NCBI GenBank assembly: GCA_017997455.1
Contig: JAGOEZ010000003.1
Coordinates: 1-34,088, forward strand
Origin: Lysobacterales bacterium
GTDB lineage: Bacteria > Pseudomonadota > Gammaproteobacteria > Xanthomonadales > Ahniellaceae
DNA: 34,088 nt
Direction: 5' to 3'
Part shown: in pieces, positions 1 through 10,241 of the stretch
Position numbering within the stretch: the first letter of the stretch is position 1
Layout of the letters: every line of letters starts with the position of its first letter
Program-made: the position numbers and the translations under genes
Notes under the pieces: model-generated
Databases searched by the model: none
What the model saw: only the letters and a program-made list of their open reading frames with translations
What the model was told of the DNA's origin: nothing

Positions 1-133
1 AGGCGATCAGGAAGGCGTCGGTCGCGGCGGTGGCGCCGAACACGCCGGCCTGCACCAGGTCGCGCGCGTAGCCCGACAGGCGCGACAGGAAGGTCATCGA
101 GCCGAAGCTGAGCGTGGAGCGCAGGAGCTTCAT
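1..133 (-). CDS. murJ: Lipid II flippase MurJ (MviN), N-terminal fragment
   Basis: The gene runs off the left edge, leaving only the first 44 residues. They begin MKLLRSTLSFGSMTFLSRLSG and continue into YARDLVQAGVFGATAATDAFLIA, the first membrane helix and loop of MurJ/MviN. The family flips the undecaprenyl-linked peptidoglycan precursor lipid II across the inner membrane. The ATG (131-133 on the complement) has a GGAGG ribosome site 7 bases upstream (141-145). It diverges from rpsT with a 116-bp gap that holds the rpsT promoter. The family call is firm because the N-terminus is highly conserved. Nothing can be said about the rest of the protein. Confidence 0.9.
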   Translation of the reverse strand, partial: MKLLRSTLSFGSMTFLSRLSGYARDLVQAGVFGATAATDAFLIA

Positions 134-177
134 GGCGCTGCCTCCGCCTGTCGCGCCTGGATGCGAATCGGGAATAA

Positions 178-206
178 TTGACGAAAGCCGCGCAAATCCG
201 GATACT
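178..206 (+). promoter_or_regulatory. Sigma-70 type promoter of rpsT
   Basis: A -35 box TTGACG (178-183) and a -10 box GATACT (201-206) are separated by exactly 17 bases. Transcription would start near 213, giving a leader of about 37 bases before the TTG start of rpsT. Boxes and spacing are seen directly; promoter activity is inferred. Confidence 0.65.
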
Positions 207-249
207 TGCGCCCCTTTTTCCCACCTTTCCCAGATTCCGGAGTCATCCC

Positions 250-513
250 TTGGCAAACATCAAGTCCGCGAAGAAGCGCGCCCGCCAGGCGGTCAAGCGC
301 AACGCCCGCAATGCCGGCCAGCGCTCGGCCATGCGCACCTCGCTCAAGAAGGCCGTCAAGGCCGCCGAGGCCACCGACAAGGCCGGCGCCGAAGCCGCGC
401 TCAAGAGCGCCGGTTCCGCGCTCGACCGCGCCGCCGCGAAGGGCCTGATCCACAAGAACAAGGCCGCCCGGCACAAGAGCCGCCTGAGCGCGAAGATCCG
501 CGCGATGGCCTGA
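250..513 (+). CDS. rpsT: 30S ribosomal protein S20
   Basis: This encodes 87 residues, the usual length of S20, a primary 16S rRNA-binding protein of the small subunit. It starts with [12 protein letters not shown] after the initiator and is Lys/Arg/Ala rich throughout, ending in [11 protein letters not shown]. The start is TTG at 250-252, placed 7 bases after a GGAG ribosome site (239-242). The open frame extends further upstream, but without S20-like sequence. A TTG/UUG start is also known for E. coli rpsT, where the weak start is tied to translational feedback by S20, so the same control is plausible here. The gene stands alone between a good promoter and a rho-independent terminator and is convergent with obgE. 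Confidence 0.96.
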   Translation: MANIKSAKKRARQAVKRNARNAGQRSAMRTSLKKAVKAAEATDKAGAEAALKSAGSALDRAAAKGLIHKNKAARHKSRLSAKIRAMA

Positions 514-550
514 TCGCGCTCGCGCCGCAAGGCGCGCATGCGATGCATCG

Positions 551-577
551 AAGCCGGCGCAAGCCGGCTTTTTTGTT
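551..577 (+). terminator. Rho-independent terminator of rpsT
   Basis: An 8-bp perfect stem AAGCCGGC (551-558) / GCCGGCTT (563-570) with a GCAA loop is followed by a T-rich run (TTTTTTGTT including the end of the stem). It lies 38 bases after the rpsT stop and just before the convergent obgE stop. Confidence 0.85.
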
Positions 578-586
578 GCCCGCCGC

Positions 587-1730
<1,144 letters not shown>

Positions 1731-1803
1731 CTCCGAGTCTGCGCCAGCTTGGCGTGCCTGGCTGTCGTCATGGAGCCCTGATTGTGGCGATTGTCGGGGA
1801 AAA

Positions 1804-1830
1804 TGGATTCCCGCCTGCGCGGGAATGACG
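1804..1830 (-). repeat. GTCATTCCCG/CGGGAATCCA palindromic repeat, copy 1
   Basis: Read on the minus strand this is CGTCATTCCCG, a short loop, then CGGGAATCCA. It is an inverted copy of the element at 1922-1948 and shares the flank GGGTGGGGCGTCAT with the copy at 24594. It resembles the ATTCCC-N8-GGGAAT (dRS3-type) intergenic repeats known in Neisseria and other Proteobacteria. It is non-coding. Confidence 0.75.
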
Positions 1831-1921
1831 CCCCACCCGACGAGGGCGATCGATCCACCGGCGCCGCTCGCCTCCACCGGGGCCAGTGCCGGTCCTGGGC
1901 CTGACTCGTGACCAACAAGGA

Positions 1922-1948
1922 CGTCATTCCCGCGCAAGCGGGAATCCA
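1922..1948 (+). repeat. GTCATTCCCG/CGGGAATCCA palindromic repeat, copy 2
   Basis: CGTCATTCCCGCG, then AAGCGGGAATCCA. It forms an inverted pair with copy 1, with about 90 bases between, so the two could also pair with each other in one transcript. It lies just downstream of the rpmA terminator. Confidence 0.75.
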
Positions 1949-1968
1949 TTTTGTTCACCCACCAAACG

Positions 1969-1993
1969 AAAAGCCCCGCGCGAGGCGGGGCTT
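1969..1993 (-). terminator. Rho-independent terminator of rplU-rpmA
   Basis: The 9-bp stem AAGCCCCGC (1971-1979) / GCGGGGCTT (1985-1993) is followed on the minus strand by a TTTT run (complement of 1969-1972). It lies 24 bases past the rpmA stop and would separate rpmA from obgE. Confidence 0.8.
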
Positions 1994-2017
1994 GTCGGCG
2001 CCAGTGGACGGCAAGCC

Positions 2018-2275
2018 TCAGGCGGACTTGACGCTCACGGTGCGGCGCTTCTCGGCGCCCTTGATCGAGAACTCGACGGTGCCATCGGTGAGCGCGAACA
2101 GGGTGTGGTCGCGGCCCAGGCCGACATTCTTGCCCGGATGGAACTGGGTGCCGCGCTGGCGCACGATGATGTTGCCGGCGTCGACCGCCTGGCCACCATA
2201 GAGCTTGACGCCCAGGTACTTGGGGTTCGAATCGCGACCGTTGCGGGTACTACCGCCAGCCTTCTTGTGTGCCAT
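2018..2275 (-). CDS. rpmA: 50S ribosomal protein L27
   Basis: An 85-residue protein with the L27 core [20 protein letters not shown], whose N-terminal tail reaches the peptidyl-transferase centre, followed by LGVKLYGGQ and [15 protein letters not shown]. There is no N-terminal extension of the Firmicute type that needs processing. It lies 27 bases downstream of rplU, and the two are surely cotranscribed. A strong terminator follows. Confidence 0.98.
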   Translation of the reverse strand: MAHKKAGGSTRNGRDSNPKYLGVKLYGGQAVDAGNIIVRQRGTQFHPGKNVGLGRDHTLFALTDGTVEFSIKGAEKRRTVSVKSA

Positions 2276-2302
2276 GGCTATCTCTCCTCGCTACGGTGCG
2301 GA

Positions 2303-2617
2303 TCAGCCGGCCGAAATGCCGGTGATCTCGATCTCGGTGTAATGCTGGCGGTGGCCCATCTGCTTGCGATGGTGCTTGCGCCGGCGGAACTTGACGATGG
2401 TGACCTTGTCGTGGCGGCCGTGGCCGCGCACGGTGGCGGCGACCGAGGCGCCCTTCACCAGCGGCGCGCCGATGGTGATCTTGTCGCCGTCGCCGACCAT
2501 CAGGACCTGGTCCAGCGTGACGGTGGAACCGGGCTCGACCTCGAGCTTCTCGACGCGGATCACCTCGCCGGGCACGGCCCGGAACTGGCGTCCGCCGGTG
2601 ACGAACACTGCGTACAT
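2303..2617 (-). CDS. rplU: 50S ribosomal protein L21
   Basis: A 104-residue protein starting [18 protein letters not shown], with the conserved C-terminal [19 protein letters not shown] segment that binds 23S rRNA. The ATG at 2615-2617 is chosen because it gives the standard L21 N-terminus and has AGAGGAAT upstream. The longer open frame to 2695 covers the promoter. It is the first gene of rplU-rpmA. Confidence 0.98.
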   Translation of the reverse strand: MYAVFVTGGRQFRAVPGEVIRVEKLEVEPGSTVTLDQVLMVGDGDKITIGAPLVKGASVAATVRGHGRHDKVTIVKFRRRKHHRKQMGHRQHYTEIEITGISAG

Positions 2618-2666
2618 GGCTATTCCTCTGTAGTTATTCTTGGGCTTACGCCGTAACGAGCCGCGT

Positions 2667-2695
2667 AGAATAGTGATCTTTGTGCGCTGCGTCAA
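2667..2695 (-). promoter_or_regulatory. Sigma-70 promoter of rplU-rpmA
   Basis: Read on the minus strand: TTGACG (complement of 2690-2695), a 17-base spacer, then TATTCT (complement of 2667-2672). Transcription would start near 2660, leaving a leader of about 43 bases to the rplU ATG. It is one of the best promoter matches in the window. Confidence 0.7.
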
Positions 2696-2763
2696 CCAGT
2701 TAGGGCGGAATCGCGGGGCGGCGGTGCGTCGAATGGACTTGGGCCCAAAGGGAGCGCATTCAG

Positions 2764-2853
2764 CCGCGGGCGAGGCTTATCGCCCGCAGAGCGGGCTCCT
2801 GCAGAGCCGGCCTTGTAGGAGCCCGCTCTGCGGGCGATAAGCCTCGCCCGCGG
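2764..2853. repeat. Large REP-type palindrome upstream of uvrA
   Basis: Two perfectly complementary 37-base arms (2764-2800 and 2817-2853) flank a 16-base loop. The arms contain GAGGCTTATCGCCCGCAGAG and the REP head AGGAGC. After arm 2 comes TCGAAGCCGCTCCC, a further REP half. The element is a relative of the one at 11158-11315. It fills most of the gap between rplU and uvrA, where there is no gene. The arms are seen directly; assignment to the GTAG-REP class is inferred from the TAGGAGCGGC-like heads. Confidence 0.85.
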
Positions 2854-2948
2854 TCGAAGCCGCTCCCATTTCGGGAGGTCCACGGGCAGACAGTCCCGTG
2901 ACACCCGGGGGCGCTAAACTAGAGCGTTCCCCATCCGTCCTCCGGTCC

Positions 2949-5795
<2,847 letters not shown>

Positions 5796-5817
5796 ACCCC
5801 CAACCCGGAACGCCCGC

Positions 5818-6219
5818 ATGACCGACAAGGCCCTGCTCAGTCTCCCGCTCAGCGTGCGCTGGGGCGACATGGACTCGTTCAACCACGTCAACAACGCGGC
5901 CTTCGCGACCTATCTCGAAGAGGCGCGGATGCACTGGTTCACCAGCCTGGGCCCGGGCTGGATCGACCAGCGCATCATGCCGATCCTGGCCGCGCAGACC
6001 ATCAACTACCGCATCCCGATCGAATGGCCGGCCGCGATCGCGGTGGAACTGCGCACCGAGCGCATCGGCCGGACCAGCCTCACGCTCGCATTCCGCATCG
6101 TGTCGACCGGTACGCCGGTCCGCCATTACGCCGATGGCAGCCACGTGCTGGTGTGGGTCGATCGCGCGAGCGGACGTTCGGTCCCGCTGCCGGAGCTCGT
6201 GCGCAGCGCCGCCGCCTGA
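5818..6219 (+). CDS. Hotdog-fold acyl-CoA thioesterase (4HBT/YbgC-like)
   Basis: A 133-residue single-domain protein with the 4-hydroxybenzoyl-CoA thioesterase pattern: SVRWGDMDSFNHVNNAAFATYLEEAR at about residues 11-36, where the Asp of the WGDMD segment is the usual catalytic acid. INYRIPIEW and HVLVWVDRASGRSVPLP follow later. The family hydrolyses acyl-CoA thioesters, often as tetramers in the cytoplasm. The substrate cannot be read from the sequence. It starts 22 bases after uvrA and may be cotranscribed with it. It is convergent with the copper chaperone gene, with 11 bases between the stops. Confidence 0.85.
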   Translation: MTDKALLSLPLSVRWGDMDSFNHVNNAAFATYLEEARMHWFTSLGPGWIDQRIMPILAAQTINYRIPIEWPAAIAVELRTERIGRTSLTLAFRIVSTGTPVRHYADGSHVLVWVDRASGRSVPLPELVRSAAA

Positions 6220-6230
6220 CACGCGCGCAG

Positions 6231-6650
6231 CTACTGCGGCTGGCGCACCTCGAAGTCCGCGCCCACCGCCGCCGCGCCTTCGACCTCGAACTCGATCCGG
6301 ACCAGATCGCCGGCGCGCAGCGCCCGCGCCGGGCGCATCAGCATCAGGTGGTTTCCGCCCGGCGCAAGGCGCACGCTCGCGCCGGCCGGCACCTCGATCG
6401 CTTCCAGCGCGCGCATGCGCATCATCCCGCCATCCATGCGCATCTCGTGCAGTTCGACCGCGCCGAAATCGGCGCTGCGCGCGCCGGTCACGCGCAGCGG
6501 CGTCGCGCCCGTGTTGGCGAGTTCGGCATAGCCCGCGAGCATGGCCGCGGTGGGCGGCGCCTCGCGGATCCAGGCCTCGCGCAGCTCGAGTCCGGCCGCG
6601 GCCGCGTCGTGGCCCAGCAGCAACAGCAGGCAGCACAGGGTCGAGCGCAT
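6231..6650 (-). CDS. PCu(A)C-type periplasmic copper chaperone
   Basis: The 139-residue precursor has a signal peptide (MRSTLCCLLLLLGHDAAAA, cleavage near residue 19) and a cupredoxin-like PCu(A)C domain (DUF461). The copper ligands are visible as HEMRMDGGMMRM and, later, GNHLMLM, matching the family pattern of a His/Met pair followed by HxM. Such proteins hand Cu(I) to the CuA or CuB site of cytochrome oxidase in the periplasm. No oxidase or Sco gene lies nearby, so the partner is unknown. It has an AGGAAG ribosome site and diverges from the isomerase gene at 6720 through a shared A+T pocket. Confidence 0.88.
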   Translation of the reverse strand: MRSTLCCLLLLLGHDAAAAGLELREAWIREAPPTAAMLAGYAELANTGATPLRVTGARSADFGAVELHEMRMDGGMMRMRALEAIEVPAGASVRLAPGGNHLMLMRPARALRAGDLVRIEFEVEGAAAVGADFEVRQPQ

Positions 6651-6678
6651 CGCCAGTCTTCCTGCTTCCCGGGGTCGC

Positions 6679-6685
6679 TATAGTA
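6679..6685. promoter_or_regulatory. Overlapping divergent -10 elements (6650/6720 genes)
   Basis: TATAGT (6679-6684) on the plus strand and TACTAT (complement of 6680-6685) on the minus strand overlap almost completely. Leaders would be about 29 bases to the ATG at 6720 and about 23 bases to the ATG at 6650. No good -35 box is seen on either side. Confidence 0.45.
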
Positions 6686-6719
6686 CGACCTCGACCCACG
6701 CCGGCCAGCAGGAATACCC

Positions 6720-7490
6720 ATGCTCGACGTCCAGCGCCACGACGCCATCCTCGAAATGCGGCTTGCGCGCCCGCCGGTGAACGCGCTCGACCCGGCGCTG
6801 GTGCGCGCGCTCAAGGACACCTTCCTCGAAGCGCCGGGCACCGGCGCCCGCGCCATCGTGCTGTCGGGCACGCCGGGGCTCTATTCCGGCGGCCTCGACG
6901 TGCCGGCGCTGCTGGCGCTGGACCGCGCGGCGATGCAGGATTTCTGGCGCGACTTCATCGGCCTGCTCGGCGCCATCGGGCGCTGCCCGGTTCCGGTGGT
7001 CGCCGCGATCACCGGCCACAGCCCGGCCGGCGGCGCGGTCCTGGCGATCTTCTGCGACTACCGCGTGATGGCGCGTGCCACCGACCCGGCCAAGCCGTAC
7101 CGCATCGGCCTCAACGAGGTCCAGGTCGGCCTCTCGGTGCCACCGGCGATCCAGTTCGCCTACCGGCGCCTGCTCGGCAGCCACCGCGCCGAACGACTGA
7201 TGGTCGCCGGCGCGATGGTCGATTCCGAAACCGCGCTGCGCATCGGCCTGGTCGATGAGCTGGCCGCTGCCGCCGAGGTGGTGCCGCAGGCCATGGCGTG
7301 GTGCCGCCAGCACCTGGCCTTGCCGCCCGAGGCGATGGCCGAGACCCGCCGCCTGGCGCGCGCCGACCTGCACGAGATGCTGGGCCGGTCGATGAACGAC
7401 CCGGCCGAGGACTTCATGGCGCGCTGGTTCAGCGCCGAGAGCCAGACCGTGCTGCAAGCGCTGGTGGCGAAGCTCAAGTCGAAGGGCTGA
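6720..7490 (+). CDS. Delta3,delta2-enoyl-CoA isomerase-like crotonase (ECI1 type)
   Basis: A 256-residue crotonase-fold protein. The oxyanion-hole segments are LYSGGLDVPAL (about 54-64) and ITGHSPAGGAVLAIFCDYRVM (97-117). The first catalytic Glu of hydratases is missing: the usual GGGxEL reads AGGAVL. The segment YRIGLNEVQVGL, with Glu133, matches the catalytic stretch of mitochondrial ECI1 (GLNETQLGI). The best reading is therefore an isomerase that moves 3-enoyl double bonds to the 2-position during beta-oxidation of unsaturated fatty acids, rather than a hydratase. AGGAA precedes the ATG. It is convergent with sseA. The family is certain and the exact reaction is inferred. Confidence 0.82.
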   Translation: MLDVQRHDAILEMRLARPPVNALDPALVRALKDTFLEAPGTGARAIVLSGTPGLYSGGLDVPALLALDRAAMQDFWRDFIGLLGAIGRCPVPVVAAITGHSPAGGAVLAIFCDYRVMARATDPAKPYRIGLNEVQVGLSVPPAIQFAYRRLLGSHRAERLMVAGAMVDSETALRIGLVDELAAAAEVVPQAMAWCRQHLALPPEAMAETRRLARADLHEMLGRSMNDPAEDFMARWFSAESQTVLQALVAKLKSKG

Positions 7491-7518
7491 GGCCCGCGCC
7501 GCGGGGCGAATGCGGCGC

Positions 7519-8376
7519 CTATGCGGGTCCGGTGGCAACCGGGCGCGAGCGGTCGGAGACCCATTCGCTCCACGAGCCCGGGTAGATCCGCGCGCCATGC
7601 AGGCCCGCGTGCTCCATCGCCAGCAGGTTGTGGCACGCGGTCACGCCGGAGCCGCACATCAGCACGGTGTCCTGCGGCGGGTGGTCGCGGGCCAGCGCGC
7701 GGAAATCCGCAGCCAGCCCGGCCGCATCCTTGAAGCGGCCATCCGCCGCGAGGTTGTCGGTGTAGGGCCGGTTGCGCGCCCCGGGCACGTGCCCGGCGAC
7801 GGGGTCCAGCGGCTCCAGCTCGCCGCGGAAGCGCGGCGCGGCGCGCGCGTCGAGCAATGCGATGCGCGACGCAGCCAAACCGCGCTGCAGGGCCTCGGTT
7901 TCGACGATCCGGGCGCGGTCGTAGCGGACCTCGCGCTGCACGGGCGTGCGGGTTTCGATGCCGGTCTCGACCGGAAGGCCCGCGGCCAGCCAGGCCTGCC
8001 AACCGCCATCGAGCACGGCCACTTCGTCGTGTCCGACCAGGCGCAGCATCCACCACAGCCGCGCGGCCGCGAGCGCGCCGCCCATCGCGTCGTAGGCGAT
8101 CACGAGGGTGCCGGGCGCGATGCCCCACGCCGACAGGCAACGCGAGAATGCCTCGGCGTCCGGCAGCGGATGGCGGCCGCGACCCTTGATCGTGAGATCC
8201 GCCAGGTCGCGATCGAGGTCGGCGCGCGGGGCACCGGGCAGGTGGGCGCTGGCGTGCAGCGCATCGGCCACGGCCGGATCGCGGTTGGCGAGATCCGCCC
8301 TGCAATCGATTGCGACCACGGCGTCCTTGCGCAGCAGCGCCCACGCTTCCTGCGGACCGACCAGCACGCGGCTCAC
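7519..8376 (-). CDS. sseA: 3-Mercaptopyruvate/thiosulfate sulfurtransferase (SseA-like)
   Basis: The 285-residue protein has two rhodanese domains: an inactive N-terminal one (AIDCRADL...VIAYDAMGG, about 20-132) and a catalytic C-terminal one with CGSGVTACHN, Cys241 being the persulfide-forming residue. The CGSGVTA loop is that of mercaptopyruvate sulfurtransferases; thiosulfate rhodaneses usually have CRKGVTA. The predicted role is moving sulfane sulfur from 3-mercaptopyruvate to thiol acceptors or cyanide in the cytoplasm. The GTG start (8374-8376) shares GTGA with the nudL stop, indicating translational coupling; the frame extends upstream without homology. Confidence 0.87.
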   Translation of the reverse strand: MSRVLVGPQEAWALLRKDAVVAIDCRADLANRDPAVADALHASAHLPGAPRADLDRDLADLTIKGRGRHPLPDAEAFSRCLSAWGIAPGTLVIAYDAMGGALAAARLWWMLRLVGHDEVAVLDGGWQAWLAAGLPVETGIETRTPVQREVRYDRARIVETEALQRGLAASRIALLDARAAPRFRGELEPLDPVAGHVPGARNRPYTDNLAADGRFKDAAGLAADFRALARDHPPQDTVLMCGSGVTACHNLLAMEHAGLHGARIYPGSWSEWVSDRSRPVATGPA

Positions 8377-9005
8377 GGCTCGCCTGCCGCGCGCTGCCAG
8401 CGCCGCGCGAGGTTGAGCAGCATTGACGCGGTCGCGCCCCAGATCTCGCGACCGCCCCACGTATAGACGTGGTAGTGGCGCACGCGTCCCTGGAACTCGC
8501 GCGAGCGCTCCTCGCAATGCGCCGGATCGAGGAAGAAGTCCAGCGGCGCCTCGAAGATCTCGTCGACCTCGCGCGGATCGGCGCGGAACGAGGCCGCGCG
8601 CGACACCAGGCCGACCACCGGCGTGACCCGGAACGCGGTGATGGTCGCGAAGGGATCGAGATAGCCCAGCGCCTCGGTCAACTGGCGCCCGAGGCCGATC
8701 TCCTCCTCCGACTCGCGCAGCGCGGCGGCCAGCGGCGACGCGTCCTCGCGCTCGATCCGGCCACCGGGAAAGCTGATCTGGCCGGCATGATGGGTCAGCG
8801 CGGCGGTACGGCGGGTCAGGACCACCTGCGGCCCGGCGCCGCGCATCACGATGGGCACCAGCACCGCCGCGGGGCACAGGGTGTCCAGCGGCGGCAGCAG
8901 GTCGATGAGCTCGGCGGCGTTCCAGGGCACGTCGGTCGGCGGCGAGCCCAGCGAATGGGTGGCCGCGGCGAGGCGCCGGCGCAACGCATCGGGCACGCCG
9001 CTCAT
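8373..9005 (-). CDS. nudL: Nudix hydrolase, CoA pyrophosphatase type (NudL/YeaB)
   Basis: A 210-residue Nudix protein with the family preface VLTRRTAALTHHAGQISFPGG, typical of CoA diphosphatases (UPF0035 signature), followed by the Nudix box ending RESEEEIGLG, whose Glu residues bind Mg. These enzymes cleave CoA to phosphopantetheine and adenosine 3',5'-bisphosphate; activity on other nucleotides is possible. The ATG at 9003-9005 overlaps the stop of the DUF1289 gene (ATGA), and its own stop overlaps sseA (GTGA). The three genes therefore form one tight operon. The upstream part of the open frame is the DUF1289 gene in another phase. Confidence 0.88.
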   Translation of the reverse strand: MSGVPDALRRRLAAATHSLGSPPTDVPWNAAELIDLLPPLDTLCPAAVLVPIVMRGAGPQVVLTRRTAALTHHAGQISFPGGRIEREDASPLAAALRESEEEIGLGRQLTEALGYLDPFATITAFRVTPVVGLVSRAASFRADPREVDEIFEAPLDFFLDPAHCEERSREFQGRVRHYHVYTWGGREIWGATASMLLNLARRWQRAAGEP

Positions 9006-9193
9006 GTGCGCGTGGCCTCCCGTGCCGGCAGCACCTCGTTCATGATCGCCAGCCGCTCGAGGTCGGGCAGCTGCGACCACTGCGCGATCTCGTCGCCGGT
9101 GCGGAAGCAGCCGTCGCAAAGGCCGTCGGGGCCCAGCGTGCAGATGCCGATGCAGGGGGTGATGACTGGGGTGGGGGCGAGTCGTTGGAACAT
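9002..9193 (-). CDS. DUF1289 small cysteine-rich protein
   Basis: A 63-residue protein with the DUF1289 signature CIGICTLGPDGLCDGCFRT, with four cysteines that probably bind a metal or Fe-S centre, followed by EIAQWSQL and ERLAIMNEV. Its biochemical function is unknown. The ATG at 9191-9193 gives the typical short N-terminus before TPCIGIC; the frame continues upstream to 9271 into the repeat at 9249-9293, which argues against the longer version. It is the first gene of a coupled operon with nudL and sseA. Confidence 0.8.
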   Translation of the reverse strand: MFQRLAPTPVITPCIGICTLGPDGLCDGCFRTGDEIAQWSQLPDLERLAIMNEVLPAREATRT

Positions 9194-9248
9194 CGCAGCG
9201 GCGGAACGAGTCAGGGGCGCCAATGCGCCCCTGACGAAATCTCTCGAA

Positions 9249-9293
9249 CTGGATCCCGGATCATCGCCCATCCATGGGCTGTCCGGGATGACG
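9249..9293 (-). repeat. GTCATCCCGG...CCGGGATCCAG repeat with enlarged loop
   Basis: On the minus strand the arms are CGTCATCCCGG and CCGGGATCCAG, as in the copy at 24594-24621. The centre is enlarged to a second palindrome around CCCATGGATGGG. It lies between the FKBP gene and the DUF1289 gene, where no other feature is seen. Confidence 0.7.
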
Positions 9294-9304
9294 GCATCCT
9301 GCCG

Positions 9305-10048
9305 TCACTTCACGTCGATTAGCTTGATGTCGAAGACGAGGGCTTCGTTGGGGCCGATGACCGGGGCCTGGCCGCGCATGCCGTAGGCCTTTTCCGGCGG
9401 CAGGAACACCTGCCAGTGGTCGCCGATCTTCATCAGCGGCAGGATTTCCTTCCAGCCGTCGATCACGGTGTCGACCTTGAAGCTCGCCGGCTGGCCGCGG
9501 GCGAAGGAGCTGTCGAACTCGAGGCCGCTGGAGAGCGAGCCGCGATAATGCACGGTGACCTGGCTGGTGGGCGTCGGCTTGCGGCCGGCGCCGTCCTCGA
9601 TCACGCGGTACTGGATGCCCGAGGGCAGGACCACGATGCCCTTCTTGGCGCGGTTCTCGGCCATGAAGCGGTCGCTCTTGGTCTTGTTCTCGCGCGCCAT
9701 CGCCTCGAACTTGACCCGTGCCTCGCCGACCATCTTCTCGCGCATGGCGCCGAGCTGGGCGCGCATGTCGGCTTCGGGCACCGCCGGCGTGCGCTTGGCG
9801 TAGCCGTCCTGCAGCGCGCGAATCACCTGGTTGATGTCGACGTCCATCTTCTTGTCGATGAAGTCGCGGCCGATCTCGTAACCGATCGCGTAGCTGACCT
9901 TGTTCTTGTCGACCGCGACTGCCGGGGCCGCGGGACGCGCCTGCTGCTGCTGCGCCTGGCCGGCCTGCGTGGCCGGCGGCGGGGTCTGCGCCAGCGCGGC
10001 CGGCACGACGGCCAGCGCGAGCACGGCAAAAATGGAGCGGAAGCTCAT
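9305..10048 (-). CDS. Periplasmic FKBP-type peptidyl-prolyl isomerase (FkpA/Mip-like)
   Basis: The 247-residue precursor has a signal peptide (about 1-20, ending AALA), a Pro/Gln/Ala-rich linker (21-45), an alpha-helical FKBP dimerisation domain (about 46-140, starting KVSYAIGYEIGRDF) and a C-terminal FKBP domain. The latter contains VTVHYRGSLSSGLEFDSSF, VIDGWKEILPLMKIGDHW and PPEKAYG. This is the build of FkpA/Mip chaperone-isomerases, which help outer-membrane and periplasmic proteins fold. The active-site aromatic and Asp residues (Y, F, D in GLEFDSS) are kept. A GGAGAG ribosome site is present. A TAGAAT -10-like box lies at 10119-10124 (complement). Confidence 0.92.
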   Translation of the reverse strand: MSFRSIFAVLALAVVPAALAQTPPPATQAGQAQQQQARPAAPAVAVDKNKVSYAIGYEIGRDFIDKKMDVDINQVIRALQDGYAKRTPAVPEADMRAQLGAMREKMVGEARVKFEAMARENKTKSDRFMAENRAKKGIVVLPSGIQYRVIEDGAGRKPTPTSQVTVHYRGSLSSGLEFDSSFARGQPASFKVDTVIDGWKEILPLMKIGDHWQVFLPPEKAYGMRGQAPVIGPNEALVFDIKLIDVK

Positions 10049-10241
10049 GGAACTCTCCGGAACGGAATCGTTAGGAATTCGCTAAGGGGGCCGGGCTGCG
10101 GACCCGCGAAGGTCGCGCATTCTACCGAAGGGCACCCCACCCCGCCATGCGGGACCCGCAACAGACCATGCCGGGCCGGTGAAGTTCAACGGCTGCGCGG
10201 GCCGCCGGACTAGAATGCGGGCCCGTTTCGTGGAGAGCGCC

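Noticed and set aside
2854-2948. A LexA/SOS box before uvrA
   Set aside because: No symmetric LexA-like sequence is visible; TAAACTAGAG does not fit a known Lysobacterales LexA palindrome well enough.
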